Shown here piece by piece: positions 28,816 through 36,929 of a stretch of DNA of 64,000 nucleotides; positions within the stretch are counted from its first letter, which is position 1, and every line of letters starts with the position of its first letter. The notes under the pieces were generated by a model. That model made no database searches, was not told the origin of the DNA, and saw only the letters and a list, made by a program, of their open reading frames with translations. The translations under genes and the position numbers were made by a program. The DNA comes from CAVVAH01 sp963746175 (GTDB lineage: Bacteria > Actinomycetota > Actinomycetes > JACCUZ01): the NCBI GenBank assembly GCA_963746175.1, contig CAVVAH010000004.1, positions 744,001-808,000 on the forward strand, read 5' to 3'.

Positions 28816-29334
28816 CTACTCCTGGTCGAGCTGGTGGCCGGCGAAGTACATGAGCGGGTCGCTGAGCAGCTCGACCTGGATGCCGTCCGGGTCCTTGAAG
28901 TACATCGACTCGGGGATGCCGAGGTCCGGACCGGCGTACGGCACGCCCGCCGCCTCGAGGCGGCGCTGGGCCTCCTCCCACTTCTCGCGGGAGGCGGAGA
29001 TGGCGACGTGCTGCACGCCGCCGATCGCCTCGACGACCTGGCCGAGCCCGAGGCCGGGGAAGTCGAAGAAGCCGAGCAGCGTCTGGTTCCCGACGTCGAA
29101 GAAGAAGTGCGACGAGCCGGGGTAGTCGCGGTTCTCGGTCAGCTCGACGAGCGGGAAGCCGAGCACGTCCTGGTAGAACCGGATCGTCTGCTCGACGTCG
29201 GAGCAGATGAGCGCGGCGTGGTGGATGCCGCGGCCGGCGCTGGCCGGGCGCACCCCCACCGGCTTGAGGTGGGCGTCGCGCAGCTCCGCGCGGCGCGCCT
29301 TCAGCTCGACCAGCTCGTCCTCGGTGGGTGGCAC
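28816..29334 (-). CDS. VOC-family (glyoxalase/dioxygenase-fold) protein
   Basis: 172 residues with two beta-alpha-beta3 modules. GIHHAALICSDVEQTIRFYQ and VQHVAISASREKWEEAQRRL hold the candidate metal His ligands, and DPDGIQVELLS the Glu. A helical N-terminal 35 residues (TEDELVELKARRAELRDAH) precede the fold. The start GTG 29334 has GGAGGT upstream. Many annotated lactoylglutathione lyases and ring-cleavage dioxygenases share this fold; the reaction is not determinable. Confidence 0.8.
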   Translation of the reverse strand: MPPTEDELVELKARRAELRDAHLKPVGVRPASAGRGIHHAALICSDVEQTIRFYQDVLGFPLVELTENRDYPGSSHFFFDVGNQTLLGFFDFPGLGLGQVVEAIGGVQHVAISASREKWEEAQRRLEAAGVPYAGPDLGIPESMYFKDPDGIQVELLSDPLMYFAGHQLDQE

Positions 29335-29546
29335 GGCAGGACCTCCGTCGTCCGTCTGCTCGGTGGGGTCGCCGCCACTCTGCCGTGCGCCGACGGCCCG
29401 CGCCAGCCTGCGCCCCGCGGACCGTGACGACGGACGTCGGGGACGTCCGCGGACGTCGGGGCCGGGCGGAACACGGGTGCGTCGGCCGGGACCGTCGGAG
29501 TACCGTCCGGCGCGAGACGTCAGCCCCGGACCGAGGAGGAGCGGCA

Positions 29547-30203
29547 GTGGTCACCACTCGGTCCCTGCTGCTGTTCGTGGCCGCGAGCATCCCGCTGCTC
29601 CTCTTCCCCGGGCCGGCGGTCGCGTTCATCCTCGCGACCACGCTGCGCTCCGGACGGCGGTCCGGGCTGGGCGCGGTCGCCGGCGTCGAGACCGGCTACC
29701 TGGTCCACGTGCTCGGCGCCGTCGTCGGGCTGTCCGCCGTCGTCGCCGCGAGCGCCGAGGCGTTCACGGCCGTGAAGCTGCTCGGTGCCGCCTGGCTGGT
29801 CTGGCTGGCCGTGCAGTCGTGGCGCAGCTCGCGCCGCGACGGCGACACCAGCCTGGCCGAGCTGCGGCCGGCGGGCACTCCGGCGACGCGGCCGCGGGCG
29901 TCGTTCGCGCGCGGCCTGCTGGTCGGCGCCCTCAACCCCAAGACCGCGGTCTTCTACCTGGCCTTCCTGCCGCAGTTCGTCAGCGACGACGCCGGCCCGG
30001 CCTGGGTGCAGCTGCTGGTCTTCGGTCTGCTGTTCATCGTGCTGGCCGCCTGCACCGACTCGTGCTGGGTGCTCGCCGGCGGCTCGCTGCGACGCTGGCT
30101 GCCTTCCGTACGCATGAAGGTGGTCGACCGGTTCTCGGCCGGCGCCTTCGGCGTGCTGGCGGCGGTGCTGCTCAGCGCCCGCCGCGCCTCCGCCGCGAGC
30201 TGA
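29547..30203 (+). CDS. LysE/RhtB-family exporter
   Basis: 218 residues, six membrane segments. The N-terminal region LLLFPGPAVAFILATTLRSGRRSGLGAVAG is the LysE family motif (normally PGP-x8-G-x2-G), and GLLVGALNPKTAVFYLAFLPQF is the second. It would export an amino acid or similar metabolite. GTG 29547 follows a GAGGAGGAGC ribosome site. It converges on the MMPL gene with a palindrome between. Confidence 0.88.
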   Translation: MVTTRSLLLFVAASIPLLLFPGPAVAFILATTLRSGRRSGLGAVAGVETGYLVHVLGAVVGLSAVVAASAEAFTAVKLLGAAWLVWLAVQSWRSSRRDGDTSLAELRPAGTPATRPRASFARGLLVGALNPKTAVFYLAFLPQFVSDDAGPAWVQLLVFGLLFIVLAACTDSCWVLAGGSLRRWLPSVRMKVVDRFSAGAFGVLAAVLLSARRASAAS

Positions 30204-30236
30204 CCGACCGCCCCCGCCCGCGCCGCACGTTCCTCG

Positions 30237-30290
30237 GTGATCCACAGCGGATCTGTTGGACTTTCTCCAGCGGATCCGCTGTGGATCACC
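30237..30290. repeat. 54-bp palindrome with 18-bp perfect arms (GATCCACAGC family, copy 1)
   Basis: Arms 30237-30254 and 30273-30290 are exactly complementary; the 18-base centre contains a small TGGA...TCCA stem. It sits between the convergent LysE and MMPL genes. A related, more complex copy is at 53756-53860 and shares the central TGGACTTTCTCCAGCGGATC. No T-tract follows, so it is not a textbook terminator, but position suits bidirectional 3'-end formation. Confidence 0.88.
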
Positions 30291-30313
30291 TGCAGGGACG
30301 GTTGGACGGGCGG

Positions 30314-32470
30314 TCAGACGCCGGCCGGCTCGCGGTCGGGGAGCCGCTGCTCCGGGAGCTCGACAACCGCTGCCGGCGACGTGCCGTGCGGGTCGACGTG
30401 CGGGAGCACCCGGTCCAGCCACGCCGGCAGGTACCAGTTGCGCGCACCGAGCAGCGCCATCGTCGCCGGCACGAGCACCAGCCGGACGACCGTCGCGTCC
30501 ACCGCGATGGCGGTCGCGAGCCCGATGCCGATCATCTTGATCGCGACGGCCGGGTCGAGGGCGAAGCCGAGGAACACCGCGACCATGATGAGCGCCGCCG
30601 AGGTGATGACGCGAGCCGTCGACGACAGGCCGGCGACCACGGACCCCTTGCTGTCGCCCGTGCGCAGGAACTCCTCGCGCACCCGGCTGAGCAGGAACAC
30701 CTCGTAGTCCATCGACAGGCCGAAGAGGATCGCGAACATCAGCACCGGCACGTACGGCGCGATCGGCACCGCGTCGGGCAGGCCGAGCAGGTGCGCGCCA
30801 CGGTCGGTCTGGAACGCCAGCGTGATGACGCCGTACGCCGCGCCGATCGACAGCAGGTTGACCAGCGCCGCCTTGACCGGCACGACGATCGACCGGAACG
30901 CGAGCATCATCAGGACGAACGACGCGGACAGGACGACCGCCACGATCTTCCAGAGGTTCGACGAGAGCCGGTCGGTGAAGTCGGTCATGCCCGGCGTGAA
31001 GCCGCCGAGCTCGGCACCGTCCGGCAGCTCGGCGCGCACCCGGTCGAGCAGCGCGATGGTGGCGTCGTCCTGCGGGCCGTGGGCCGGGGTGACGGTCATG
31101 ACCGCTGCCGTGCCGTCGGGCGACAGCTGCGACGGCGCGACGGCGGCGACGCCGCGGGTGGCGGCGAGGTCGTCGGACAGTGCGGCGATGCCGTCCTGGC
31201 CGCCGACCTTCGCGACGTCCACGGCGACGAGCAGCGGCGCGTTGGTGCCGGGGCCGAAGCCGTCGGCGACCAGGTCGTACGCCTTGCGGATCGTGGTCGA
31301 CTCCGGCTCGTTGCCGGCGTCGGCGTTGCCGAGCTTCATGCCCAGTGCGGGCGCCGCGAGGGCGAGCAGCAGGACGGTCGAGCCGACCAGCCACACGACC
31401 GGCTTGCCGGCGACGGTACGCGCGAGGCGTGCCGCGGCCGGCGAGTGCGACGCGGTCGCCTCGAGGTGGCCGGTGCGGCGGTCCTTCCGGCGGTAGACGC
31501 GCATGCCGGCCAGGCCGAGCAGGGCGGGCAGCAGCGTGACCGCGGCGGCCACGATGAGCAGGACGACCAGCCCGGGGGCGTACCCCATGGCGCGGAAGTT
31601 CGGCACGCCGGTGAAGAGCAGGCCGGAGAGTGCGAGCAGCACGGTCCCGCCGGCGAAGACGACCGACTGGCCGGCGGTCGCGGTGGCCTCGGCGGCGGCG
31701 TCGGGCACCGACAGGCCGCGCGCCAGCGCGTCGCGGTGCCGGGTGACGATGAACAACGCGTAGTCGACTCCGACGCCGATCCCGATCATCGAGGCGAGGG
31801 TCGGCGCGATGGTCGTGACGTCAGCCAGGGCGGCCATCAGGCTGATCCCGCCGGAGCCGATCCCGAGACCGACCAGCGCGACGCCGATCGGCAGCCCGGC
31901 GGCCACGAACGAGCCGAACGCGAGGAACAGGATGAGCAGCGCGATGCCGATGCCGACCAGCTCGGCGGTGCCTCCGGGAGACGCGATGTTCTCGGGCATC
32001 TGGCCACCGAGCTCGACCTGGTAGCCGCGGTGGGTGAGGTTGGCGGCGGCGTCCCGCAGCTGCGTCAGGCCGGTGTCGTCCTTGAAGTCGGTGACCGGCA
32101 CGTCGTACTGCACGGTGAGGATCGCGGTGGCGCCGTCCCGGCTGACGACCGGCGGGGCGACCTGCGAGGCGTGGTCGACGGTGGTCGACATGCTCTGCTG
32201 CGCGGCGTCCAGGGCGCCCTGGTCGAGGGTGCCCTGGTCGGTGTGGACGACGACCCGGGCGTCGGCGCCGGCGAAGGCCGGGAACTTCTCCGACAGCAGG
32301 TCGGTGGCGCGCTGGCTGCTGGTGCCGGGGATGACGTAGTCGTCGTTGAGCGCGCCGCCGAAGGCGCCGGCCAGGCCGAGGACGACGACCGCGGCCGCCG
32401 CCCAGGCGGCCACGACGCGCCACGGGTGACGCGCGGACGCACCGCCGAGACGGTGGAGGAAGCGGGACAT
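30314..32470 (-). CDS. MMPL-family RND transporter
   Basis: 718 residues. Two RND halves: helix 1 (WRVVAAWAAAAVVVLGLAG), an extracytoplasmic domain, a block of helices carrying GIGVGVDYALFI, then the second half with LFGLSMDYEVFLLSRVREE. These two Asp-Tyr pairs match the proton-relay residues of MmpL3-type proteins. Such proteins export lipids, siderophores or drugs with the proton motive force. ATG 32470 has AGGAG upstream; an upstream in-frame ATG at 32566 would put start-region sequence through a repeat array and is rejected. Confidence 0.9.
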   Translation of the reverse strand: MSRFLHRLGGASARHPWRVVAAWAAAAVVVLGLAGAFGGALNDDYVIPGTSSQRATDLLSEKFPAFAGADARVVVHTDQGTLDQGALDAAQQSMSTTVDHASQVAPPVVSRDGATAILTVQYDVPVTDFKDDTGLTQLRDAAANLTHRGYQVELGGQMPENIASPGGTAELVGIGIALLILFLAFGSFVAAGLPIGVALVGLGIGSGGISLMAALADVTTIAPTLASMIGIGVGVDYALFIVTRHRDALARGLSVPDAAAEATATAGQSVVFAGGTVLLALSGLLFTGVPNFRAMGYAPGLVVLLIVAAAVTLLPALLGLAGMRVYRRKDRRTGHLEATASHSPAAARLARTVAGKPVVWLVGSTVLLLALAAPALGMKLGNADAGNEPESTTIRKAYDLVADGFGPGTNAPLLVAVDVAKVGGQDGIAALSDDLAATRGVAAVAPSQLSPDGTAAVMTVTPAHGPQDDATIALLDRVRAELPDGAELGGFTPGMTDFTDRLSSNLWKIVAVVLSASFVLMMLAFRSIVVPVKAALVNLLSIGAAYGVITLAFQTDRGAHLLGLPDAVPIAPYVPVLMFAILFGLSMDYEVFLLSRVREEFLRTGDSKGSVVAGLSSTARVITSAALIMVAVFLGFALDPAVAIKMIGIGLATAIAVDATVVRLVLVPATMALLGARNWYLPAWLDRVLPHVDPHGTSPAAVVELPEQRLPDREPAGV

Positions 32471-32523
32471 GCGGGCTCCTGCGGGTGTGGGGTCCGGTGG
32501 GACGGACCCACCGTGCGCCGCCG

Positions 32524-32574
32524 TACTGGCGACGCACTGGTGACCCACTTGGAGCCGCACTTGCAACCCGCTTG
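32524..32574. promoter_or_regulatory. Five helically phased hexamer repeats upstream of the MMPL gene
   Basis: Related hexamers TACTGG (32524), CACTGG (32535), CACTTG (32546), CACTTG (32558) and CGCTTG (32569) are spaced 11, 11, 12 and 11 bases apart, one per helical turn, starting 54 bases upstream of the MMPL start. In direct-repeat form this resembles binding arrays of OmpR/PhoP-type response regulators or of oligomerising MerR-like proteins. Confidence 0.55.
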
Positions 32575-32620
32575 AGCCCGCGAGATCCCCTGCGCGGCTC
32601 GCTTGTCAGGGCGGAAGCAC

Positions 32621-32676
32621 GCTTGTCGTGGCATCGACGCCCCGACAAGCACGCGTTGACCACGTATACGTGGTCA
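32621..32676. repeat. Composite palindrome: GCTTGTCG hairpin plus GTATAC-centred dyad (copy 1)
   Basis: GCTTGTCG (32621-32628) pairs with 32643-32650; directly after it is a perfect 20-bp dyad TGACCACGTA/TACGTGGTCA (32657-32676). The same two modules recur at 62999-63079. It lies downstream of bldC (minus strand) and upstream of the MMPL gene. Confidence 0.85.
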
Positions 32677-32786
32677 CGCGCCACGGGGTGATCCGGGTGC
32701 AGACAGCACCGCACCGCCCGGGGTGTCCCGGGCGGTGCGGTGTGGTGGTGCTGGGTGTGCTGAGAGTGGTGCCGAGCGGTGCTCGG

Positions 32787-32993
32787 TCAGCCCTCGGAAC
32801 GCTGGGTCGGGATGCCGGCCAGCAGGGCGCGCACCTCGGACTCGCGGTAGCGGCGGTGGCCGCCGAGGGTACGGATCGAGGTGAGCTTGCCGGCCTTCGC
32901 CCAACGGGTGACGGTCTTGGGGTCCACCCGGAACATGGTGGCGACCTCGGCAGGTGTGAGCAGGGGCTCGGCGTCGGGGGTTCGCGTCGTCAT
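32787..32993 (-). CDS. bldC: Developmental regulator BldC (MerR-like DNA-binding protein)
   Basis: 68 residues, nothing but a winged helix-turn-helix: LLTPAEVATMFRVDPKTVTRWAKAGKLTSIRTLGGHRRYRESEV. This is the near-invariant BldC sequence, including RTLGGHRRYRE in the wing. In Streptomyces BldC represses early differentiation genes by binding direct repeats as a head-to-tail oligomer. ATG 32993 has GAAGGAAAC upstream. The following conserved gene order confirms identity. Confidence 0.95.
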   Translation of the reverse strand: MTTRTPDAEPLLTPAEVATMFRVDPKTVTRWAKAGKLTSIRTLGGHRRYRESEVRALLAGIPTQRSEG

Positions 32994-33076
32994 GGGGCCG
33001 TTTCCTTCAGCCTCGATGGGTAGGTCCGAGAGTCCTCGGATCTCTCCGGCAATGGTGCCCGATGGGCGGGATGTCC

Positions 33077-33100
33077 GAAATGGCCCGAACGGGCCATCTC
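33077..33100. promoter_or_regulatory. Palindrome upstream of bldC (ATGGCCCG-AA-CGGGCCAT)
   Basis: An 18-bp perfect dyad (33080-33097) extends to 24 bp with one mismatch. It is about 85 bases upstream of the bldC start in a 237-base gap and could be an operator or a 5'-leader hairpin. The rest of 32994-33230 shows no coding signal. Confidence 0.5.
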
Positions 33101-33230
33101 CGGCATGGCCACGGGGGACTAGACCGAACGCCTGTCCGGGTGGCGGAGAGTGACCAGAACGCGCGCCGGTGAGCGTGACACGCCGAGTTCTGTACGCCGA
33201 TGGTTGCGCAGCGTGATCGGTGGTGGGCCG

Positions 33231-34109
33231 TCAGTTCGCGTGCTCGAGGACCGCGACGGCGGCCCAGCGGTCCGCGACGGTGCGGTACGTGAGCACCGCG
33301 CCGTCCTCGTCGCCGGCCGCGAGGGCCGCCACCGAGGCCGCGACGTCGGCCACCGAGGTGTCCGACGCGACCCCCTCGGGGCCGAGCAGCCGGGCCAGCC
33401 CGGCGTAGTCCAGCTCCAGCCAGGACCGGGCGTGGAACTCCTCCAGCCAGCGGGCCAGCTCCTCCACCTCCTCGACGACGTCGAGGTCGCCCAGGTGCAT
33501 CGTCAGGGTGCGCAGCGCCCGCGCGACCCGGCGCCGGGCGGCCGACATGCGGGTGCGGTGGACGACGCTGGGGGTCCCGGCGCCCACGCCGTCGGCCTCC
33601 TCGGCGAGCACCCGGTCGGTCGGCGCGAACGGGACGAACCACGGCAGCGGCACCGACCAGGTCGCGGTGAGGATCCGCAGCGCGGACCCGACCTCGGCCT
33701 CGCCCCAGGCCTGGTGGTCCGAGTCGGCGCGGGCCAGCGACGCGGGCGGGACGAAGGCGTGCAGCACCGGGTCGGGCAGGCCGTCGCGGAACTGGCCGAG
33801 CGCGACCCAGGACCGCAGCCGGGTCTGCACCGGGCAGACGTGCAGCAGCCCCTCGACCTCGAGGACGAACGCCTCGCGCTCCTCGTGGGTCGGCACCGGC
33901 CGCGGCGGCACCGCCAGCACGCCGGCCAGCGCGGCGCGGTGCTCGAGGACCAGCCGGTCCGCGCGCGCGACCGCGCGGCGGGTGTCGGTGGCGTACTCCT
34001 GCCAGCGGGTCCGCTCGTCGTCGGCGAACGCCGACAGCGGCTCGTAGACGCGGAGGTACGCGGCGTACGGATGCGGGACGTTGCCTCGGGACCCCTGGCG
34101 TCGCGGCAC
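33231..34109 (-). CDS. Conserved actinobacterial protein of unknown function (SCO4090-like position)
   Basis: 292 residues, soluble, mostly alpha-helical, without recognisable catalytic motifs. Its N-terminus (HPYAAYLRVYEPLSAFADDERTRW) and C-terminus (AVLTYRTVADRWAAVAVLEHAN) look like a protein conserved next to bldC in actinomycetes. GTG 34109 is chosen because a TAGGGT -10 box ends seven bases upstream, giving a leaderless transcript; the upstream in-frame GTG/ATG codons lie in the divergent promoter. Confidence 0.75.
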   Translation of the reverse strand: MPRRQGSRGNVPHPYAAYLRVYEPLSAFADDERTRWQEYATDTRRAVARADRLVLEHRAALAGVLAVPPRPVPTHEEREAFVLEVEGLLHVCPVQTRLRSWVALGQFRDGLPDPVLHAFVPPASLARADSDHQAWGEAEVGSALRILTATWSVPLPWFVPFAPTDRVLAEEADGVGAGTPSVVHRTRMSAARRRVARALRTLTMHLGDLDVVEEVEELARWLEEFHARSWLELDYAGLARLLGPEGVASDTSVADVAASVAALAAGDEDGAVLTYRTVADRWAAVAVLEHAN

Positions 34110-34116
34110 GACCCCG

Positions 34117-34135
34117 ACCCTACGGCTCGTAGGGT
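34117..34135. promoter_or_regulatory. Symmetric divergent promoter: one dyad supplies both -10 boxes
   Basis: ACCCTACG-GCT-CGTAGGGT is a perfect dyad. Read rightward, TAGGGT (34130-34135) ends six bases before GTG 34142; read leftward, TAGGGT (34122-34117) ends seven bases before GTG 34109. Both genes would be transcribed leaderless from back-to-back, overlapping promoters only 32 bases apart at start-codon level. Confidence 0.7.
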
Positions 34136-34141
34136 GGGCCG

Positions 34142-35266
34142 GTGCCACAGCCCGCCCGCCCGACCGTGACTCGCACCGTGACCGGTCCGGTCTTCGGCCC
34201 GCACCCGGGCGCCGCGCACGCCCACGAGCAGGTGGTGTTCGGCGCGGACGAGCCGACCGGGCTGCGGGCGATCGTCGGCATCTACTCCACGGCGCTCGGG
34301 CCGGCGCTCGGCGGCACCCGGTTCTACCCGTACGCCGACGAGGCGGCGGCCCTGGCCGACGTGCTCGAGCTGTCGCGCGCGATGGCGTACAAGAACGCGC
34401 TGGCCGGGCTGGACCACGGCGGCGGCAAGGCCGTCATCGTCGGCGACCCGGCGACCGACAAGTCCGAGGCGCTGCTGCTGGCGTACGGCCGCTTCCTCGA
34501 CGGCCTCGGCGGCCGCTACGTCACCGCGTGCGACGTCGGGACGTACGTCGCCGACATGGACGTCGTGTCGCGGGCGACCAGGTTCGCGACCGGGCGGTCC
34601 CCCGAGAACGGCGGCGCCGGCGACTCGTCGGTCCTCACGGCGTACGGCGTGTTCCAGGGCATGCGGGCCGGTGCCGAGCACCTGTGGGGGACGCCGACGC
34701 TGGCCGGCCGGACCGTCGGGATCGCCGGGGTCGGCAAGGTCGGCCGGCACCTGGCCGCGCACCTCGTCGACGACGGCGCCACCGTCGTGGTGACCGACGT
34801 GTCGGAGGCCGCGGTAGCCGCGGTGACGGCCGCGCACCCGTCGGTGCAGGTGGTCGCCGACACCGACGCGCTGGTCGCCGCGGACCTCGACGTCTACTCG
34901 CCGTGCGCCCTCGGCCACGCCCTCACCGACGAGGTGGTGGCCACCCTGCGGGCGACGCTGGTGTGCGGCGGCGCCAACAACCAGCTCGCCCACCCCGGCG
35001 TCGAGCAGCTGCTCGCCGACCGGGGCGTGCTCTACGCGCCGGACTACTGCGTCAACGCGGGCGGCGTGATCCAGGTGGCCGACGAGCTGCGCGGCTTCGA
35101 CTTCGCCCGGGCCCGGACGACGACCGGGCTGATCTTCGGGACGACCGCCCGGGTGCTGGCCACCGCCGCCGACGAGGGCATCTCGCCGGCCACGGCGGCC
35201 GACCGGCTGGCCGAGCGCCGGATGGCCGGGGCCGGCGCCGGCCCGGCCGCCCCGCCGGACGCCTGA
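34142..35266 (+). CDS. vdh: Glu/Leu/Phe/Val dehydrogenase (valine/leucine dehydrogenase type)
   Basis: 374 residues. The N-terminal catalytic domain has GPALGGTRFYPY and the Lys-containing LSRAMAYKNALAGLDHGGGKAVI; DVGTYVADMD follows; the Rossmann domain has GIAGVGKVGRHLAAHLVDDGA and CGGANNQL. This is the amino-acid dehydrogenase that deaminates branched-chain amino acids to keto acids with NAD, the source of short branched acyl precursors in Streptomyces. Order next to bldC matches Streptomyces vdh. No ribosome site; leaderless from the TAGGGT box at 34130. Confidence 0.88.
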   Translation: MPQPARPTVTRTVTGPVFGPHPGAAHAHEQVVFGADEPTGLRAIVGIYSTALGPALGGTRFYPYADEAAALADVLELSRAMAYKNALAGLDHGGGKAVIVGDPATDKSEALLLAYGRFLDGLGGRYVTACDVGTYVADMDVVSRATRFATGRSPENGGAGDSSVLTAYGVFQGMRAGAEHLWGTPTLAGRTVGIAGVGKVGRHLAAHLVDDGATVVVTDVSEAAVAAVTAAHPSVQVVADTDALVAADLDVYSPCALGHALTDEVVATLRATLVCGGANNQLAHPGVEQLLADRGVLYAPDYCVNAGGVIQVADELRGFDFARARTTTGLIFGTTARVLATAADEGISPATAADRLAERRMAGAGAGPAAPPDA

Positions 35267-35310
35267 CCCCCGTCCCCCTGCGGTGATCATGCAGCTCCGG
35301 ACCCGGGGTC

Positions 35311-35325
35311 GTCCGGCGGCCGGAC
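35311..35325 (+). terminator. Possible terminator hairpin after the amino-acid dehydrogenase gene
   Basis: GTCCGG-CGG-CCGGAC forms a short strong stem 44 bases after the stop. There is no T-tract, so termination is only inferred from position. Confidence 0.3.
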
Positions 35326-35445
35326 CACCGGCTCGGCGGGATGCCGGAACACCCGGACGGCATGTACCGTTGGGGTCACGAAGAGACACTGAACCCGGGG
35401 CCGCCACGCGCTGGCCGCCCCGTTGACTCATGAGGGGGTCGAGCC

Positions 35446-35628
35446 ATGGGGCGCGGCCGAGCCAAGGCGAAGCAGACCAAGGTCGCTCGCGAGCTGAAGT
35501 ACAGCTCGCAGGGCACCGATTTCGCGGCGCTGCAACGCGAGCTCGCATCCGGTTCCGTCGAGCGGTCGGACATGACCGAGACGGAGCAGGACGAGTACGA
35601 CGAGTGGGCAGCCGGCGACAACCGCTGA
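35446..35628 (+). CDS. DUF3073 protein
   Basis: 60 residues. GRGRAKAKQTKVARELKYSS at the N-terminus (basic, nucleic-acid-binding character) and the acidic tail TETEQDEYDEWA are the standard DUF3073 sequence, conserved between bldC and purM across actinomycetes. Function unknown. ATG 35446 follows TGAGGGGG. Its upstream region has a plausible TACCGT -10 at 35366-35371, giving an untranslated leader of roughly 70 bases. Confidence 0.92.
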   Translation: MGRGRAKAKQTKVARELKYSSQGTDFAALQRELASGSVERSDMTETEQDEYDEWAAGDNR

Positions 35629-35738
35629 CCCACCGGGTCCCCGGACCCACCCCTCCCGCACCACCACCGCACCGCGCCGCCACCTCGGGGCCGGTGCCGC
35701 CGCCCACGCGCCGCACCCCCGCGCGAGCCCGCTGGGCC

Positions 35739-35802
35739 GGTTGATCACGTGCACGTGATCAACCTCCGCCGGACGCGGTGAGTCCACCACTACCGGCGGA
35801 GG
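35739..35802. repeat. CACGTG-centred 26-bp perfect palindrome plus CCTCCGCCGG hairpin (copy 1)
   Basis: A perfect 26-bp dyad with half-site GGTTGATCACGTG spans 35739-35764; it is followed by a hairpin with arms 35763-35772 and 35793-35802. It lies between the convergent DUF3073 and purM genes. Related copies at 44523 and 57371 carry a second CACGTG dyad on the far side. Confidence 0.88.
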
Positions 35803-35853
35803 TACGCCGCGACCGGCTGCCCGGGTGGGACGTCAGGCCGGGCGGCGGACGCG

Positions 35854-36924
35854 TCAGGCGGGGTGGGTGCCGTGCAGCGCGACGGTGCCGTCGCCGTCGC
35901 GCACCTCGCCGGCGACCCAGGCCGGCAGCCCGCGGCCGGTGAGCAGTGACACGGCGGCGTCCGCCGACTCCGGTGGGACGACCGCCACCATGCCGACCCC
36001 CCGGTTGAGCGTGCGCTCGAGCTCGGCCTCGGTGATCCCCCCGACCTGCTGGACCACACCGAAGACCGGCTGCGGGGTCCACGACCCCCGGTCGACGCCG
36101 GCCGAGAGGTGGGACGGCAGGACCCGGGCCAGGTTGGCCGCGAGGCCGCCGCCGGTGACGTGGCTCATCGCGTGCACCTCGACGCCCGCGATCAGCGCGA
36201 GGCAGTCGAGCGCGTAGATCCGGGTCGGCTCGAGCAGCTCGTCGACCAGCGGCCGGCCGAGCTCCGGCACCTCGCGGTCCAGCGACCAGCCCGCACCGGA
36301 CGGCGAGAGCAGCACGTGCCGCACCAGCGAGTAGCCGTTGGAGTGCAGCCCCGACGAGGCCATCGCCACCAGGACGTCGCCGGCCCGGACCCGGTCCGGC
36401 CCGAGCACCCCGTCGGCCTCCACGACGCCCGTCGCGGCGCCGGCGACGTCGTACTCGTCGGCACCGAGCAGGCCGGGGTGCTCTGCCGTCTCACCACCGA
36501 CGAGGGCACACCCGGCGAGCACGCAGCCCTCGGCGATGCCCTTGACGATGCTCGCGATCCGCTCCGGCACGACCTTGCCGCACGCGATGTAGTCGGTCAT
36601 GAACAGCGGCTCGGCACCGCACACGACGAGGTCGTCGACGACCATGCCGACCAGGTCGTGGCCGATGGTGTCGTGCCGGTCCGCGGCCGCGGCGATCGCC
36701 ACCTTGGTGCCGACACCGTCGGTCGAGGTCGCCAGCAGCGGACGGCGGTACGACGTGAGCGCGCTGGCGTCGAACAGCCCGGCGAAGCCGCCGATGCCGC
36801 CGACCACCTCGGGCCGGGACGCCTTCGCGACCCACGCCTTCATCAGCTCGACCGCGCGGTCGCCGGCCTCGATGTCGACGCCGGCCGCGGCGTACGACGC
36901 GCCGTTCCCGGGGCCGTCAGTCAC
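35854..36924 (-). CDS. purM: Phosphoribosylformylglycinamidine cyclo-ligase (PurM)
   Basis: 356 residues. SYAAAGVDIEAGDRAVELM opens as PurM proteins do; STDGVGTKVAIA is the nucleotide-loop motif, and DDLVVCGAEPLFMTDYIACGK, ALVGGETAEHPG and ASSGLHSNGYSLVR follow. It forms aminoimidazole ribotide from FGAM with ATP in purine synthesis. Start GTG 36924 lacks a ribosome site; a TAGGGT box six bases upstream makes it leaderless. It lies downstream of purF on the same strand but separated by a remnant gene on the other strand. Confidence 0.95.
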   Translation of the reverse strand: MTDGPGNGASYAAAGVDIEAGDRAVELMKAWVAKASRPEVVGGIGGFAGLFDASALTSYRRPLLATSTDGVGTKVAIAAAADRHDTIGHDLVGMVVDDLVVCGAEPLFMTDYIACGKVVPERIASIVKGIAEGCVLAGCALVGGETAEHPGLLGADEYDVAGAATGVVEADGVLGPDRVRAGDVLVAMASSGLHSNGYSLVRHVLLSPSGAGWSLDREVPELGRPLVDELLEPTRIYALDCLALIAGVEVHAMSHVTGGGLAANLARVLPSHLSAGVDRGSWTPQPVFGVVQQVGGITEAELERTLNRGVGMVAVVPPESADAAVSLLTGRGLPAWVAGEVRDGDGTVALHGTHPA

Positions 36925-36929
36925 GCCGC

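Larger units (their letters stand above)
32471..32786. other. Gene-free 316-base gap
   Basis: Contains, from left, the MMPL ribosome site and a phased hexamer array (32524-32574), then a composite palindrome (32621-32676). The rest, next to the bldC stop, is C/G-rich sequence (about 32690-32780) with no coding potential I can support. Confidence 0.8.

Noticed and set aside
29432..29457. Three GGACGTC hexamer-plus repeats upstream of the LysE gene
   Set aside because: Spacings of 9 and 10 bases and G/C-rich context fit chance low complexity; no dyad relation to the promoter could be shown.
32787..32993. Reading bldC as a phage excisionase
   Set aside because: Same HTH fold, but the exact BldC sequence and the bldC-vdh-DUF3073-purM-purF order identify it; no integrase, attachment site or phage genes are nearby.
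35267..35445. Riboswitch or structured RNA in the DUF3073 leader
   Set aside because: A small hairpin and a leader of roughly 70 bases exist but I can match no known riboswitch core.
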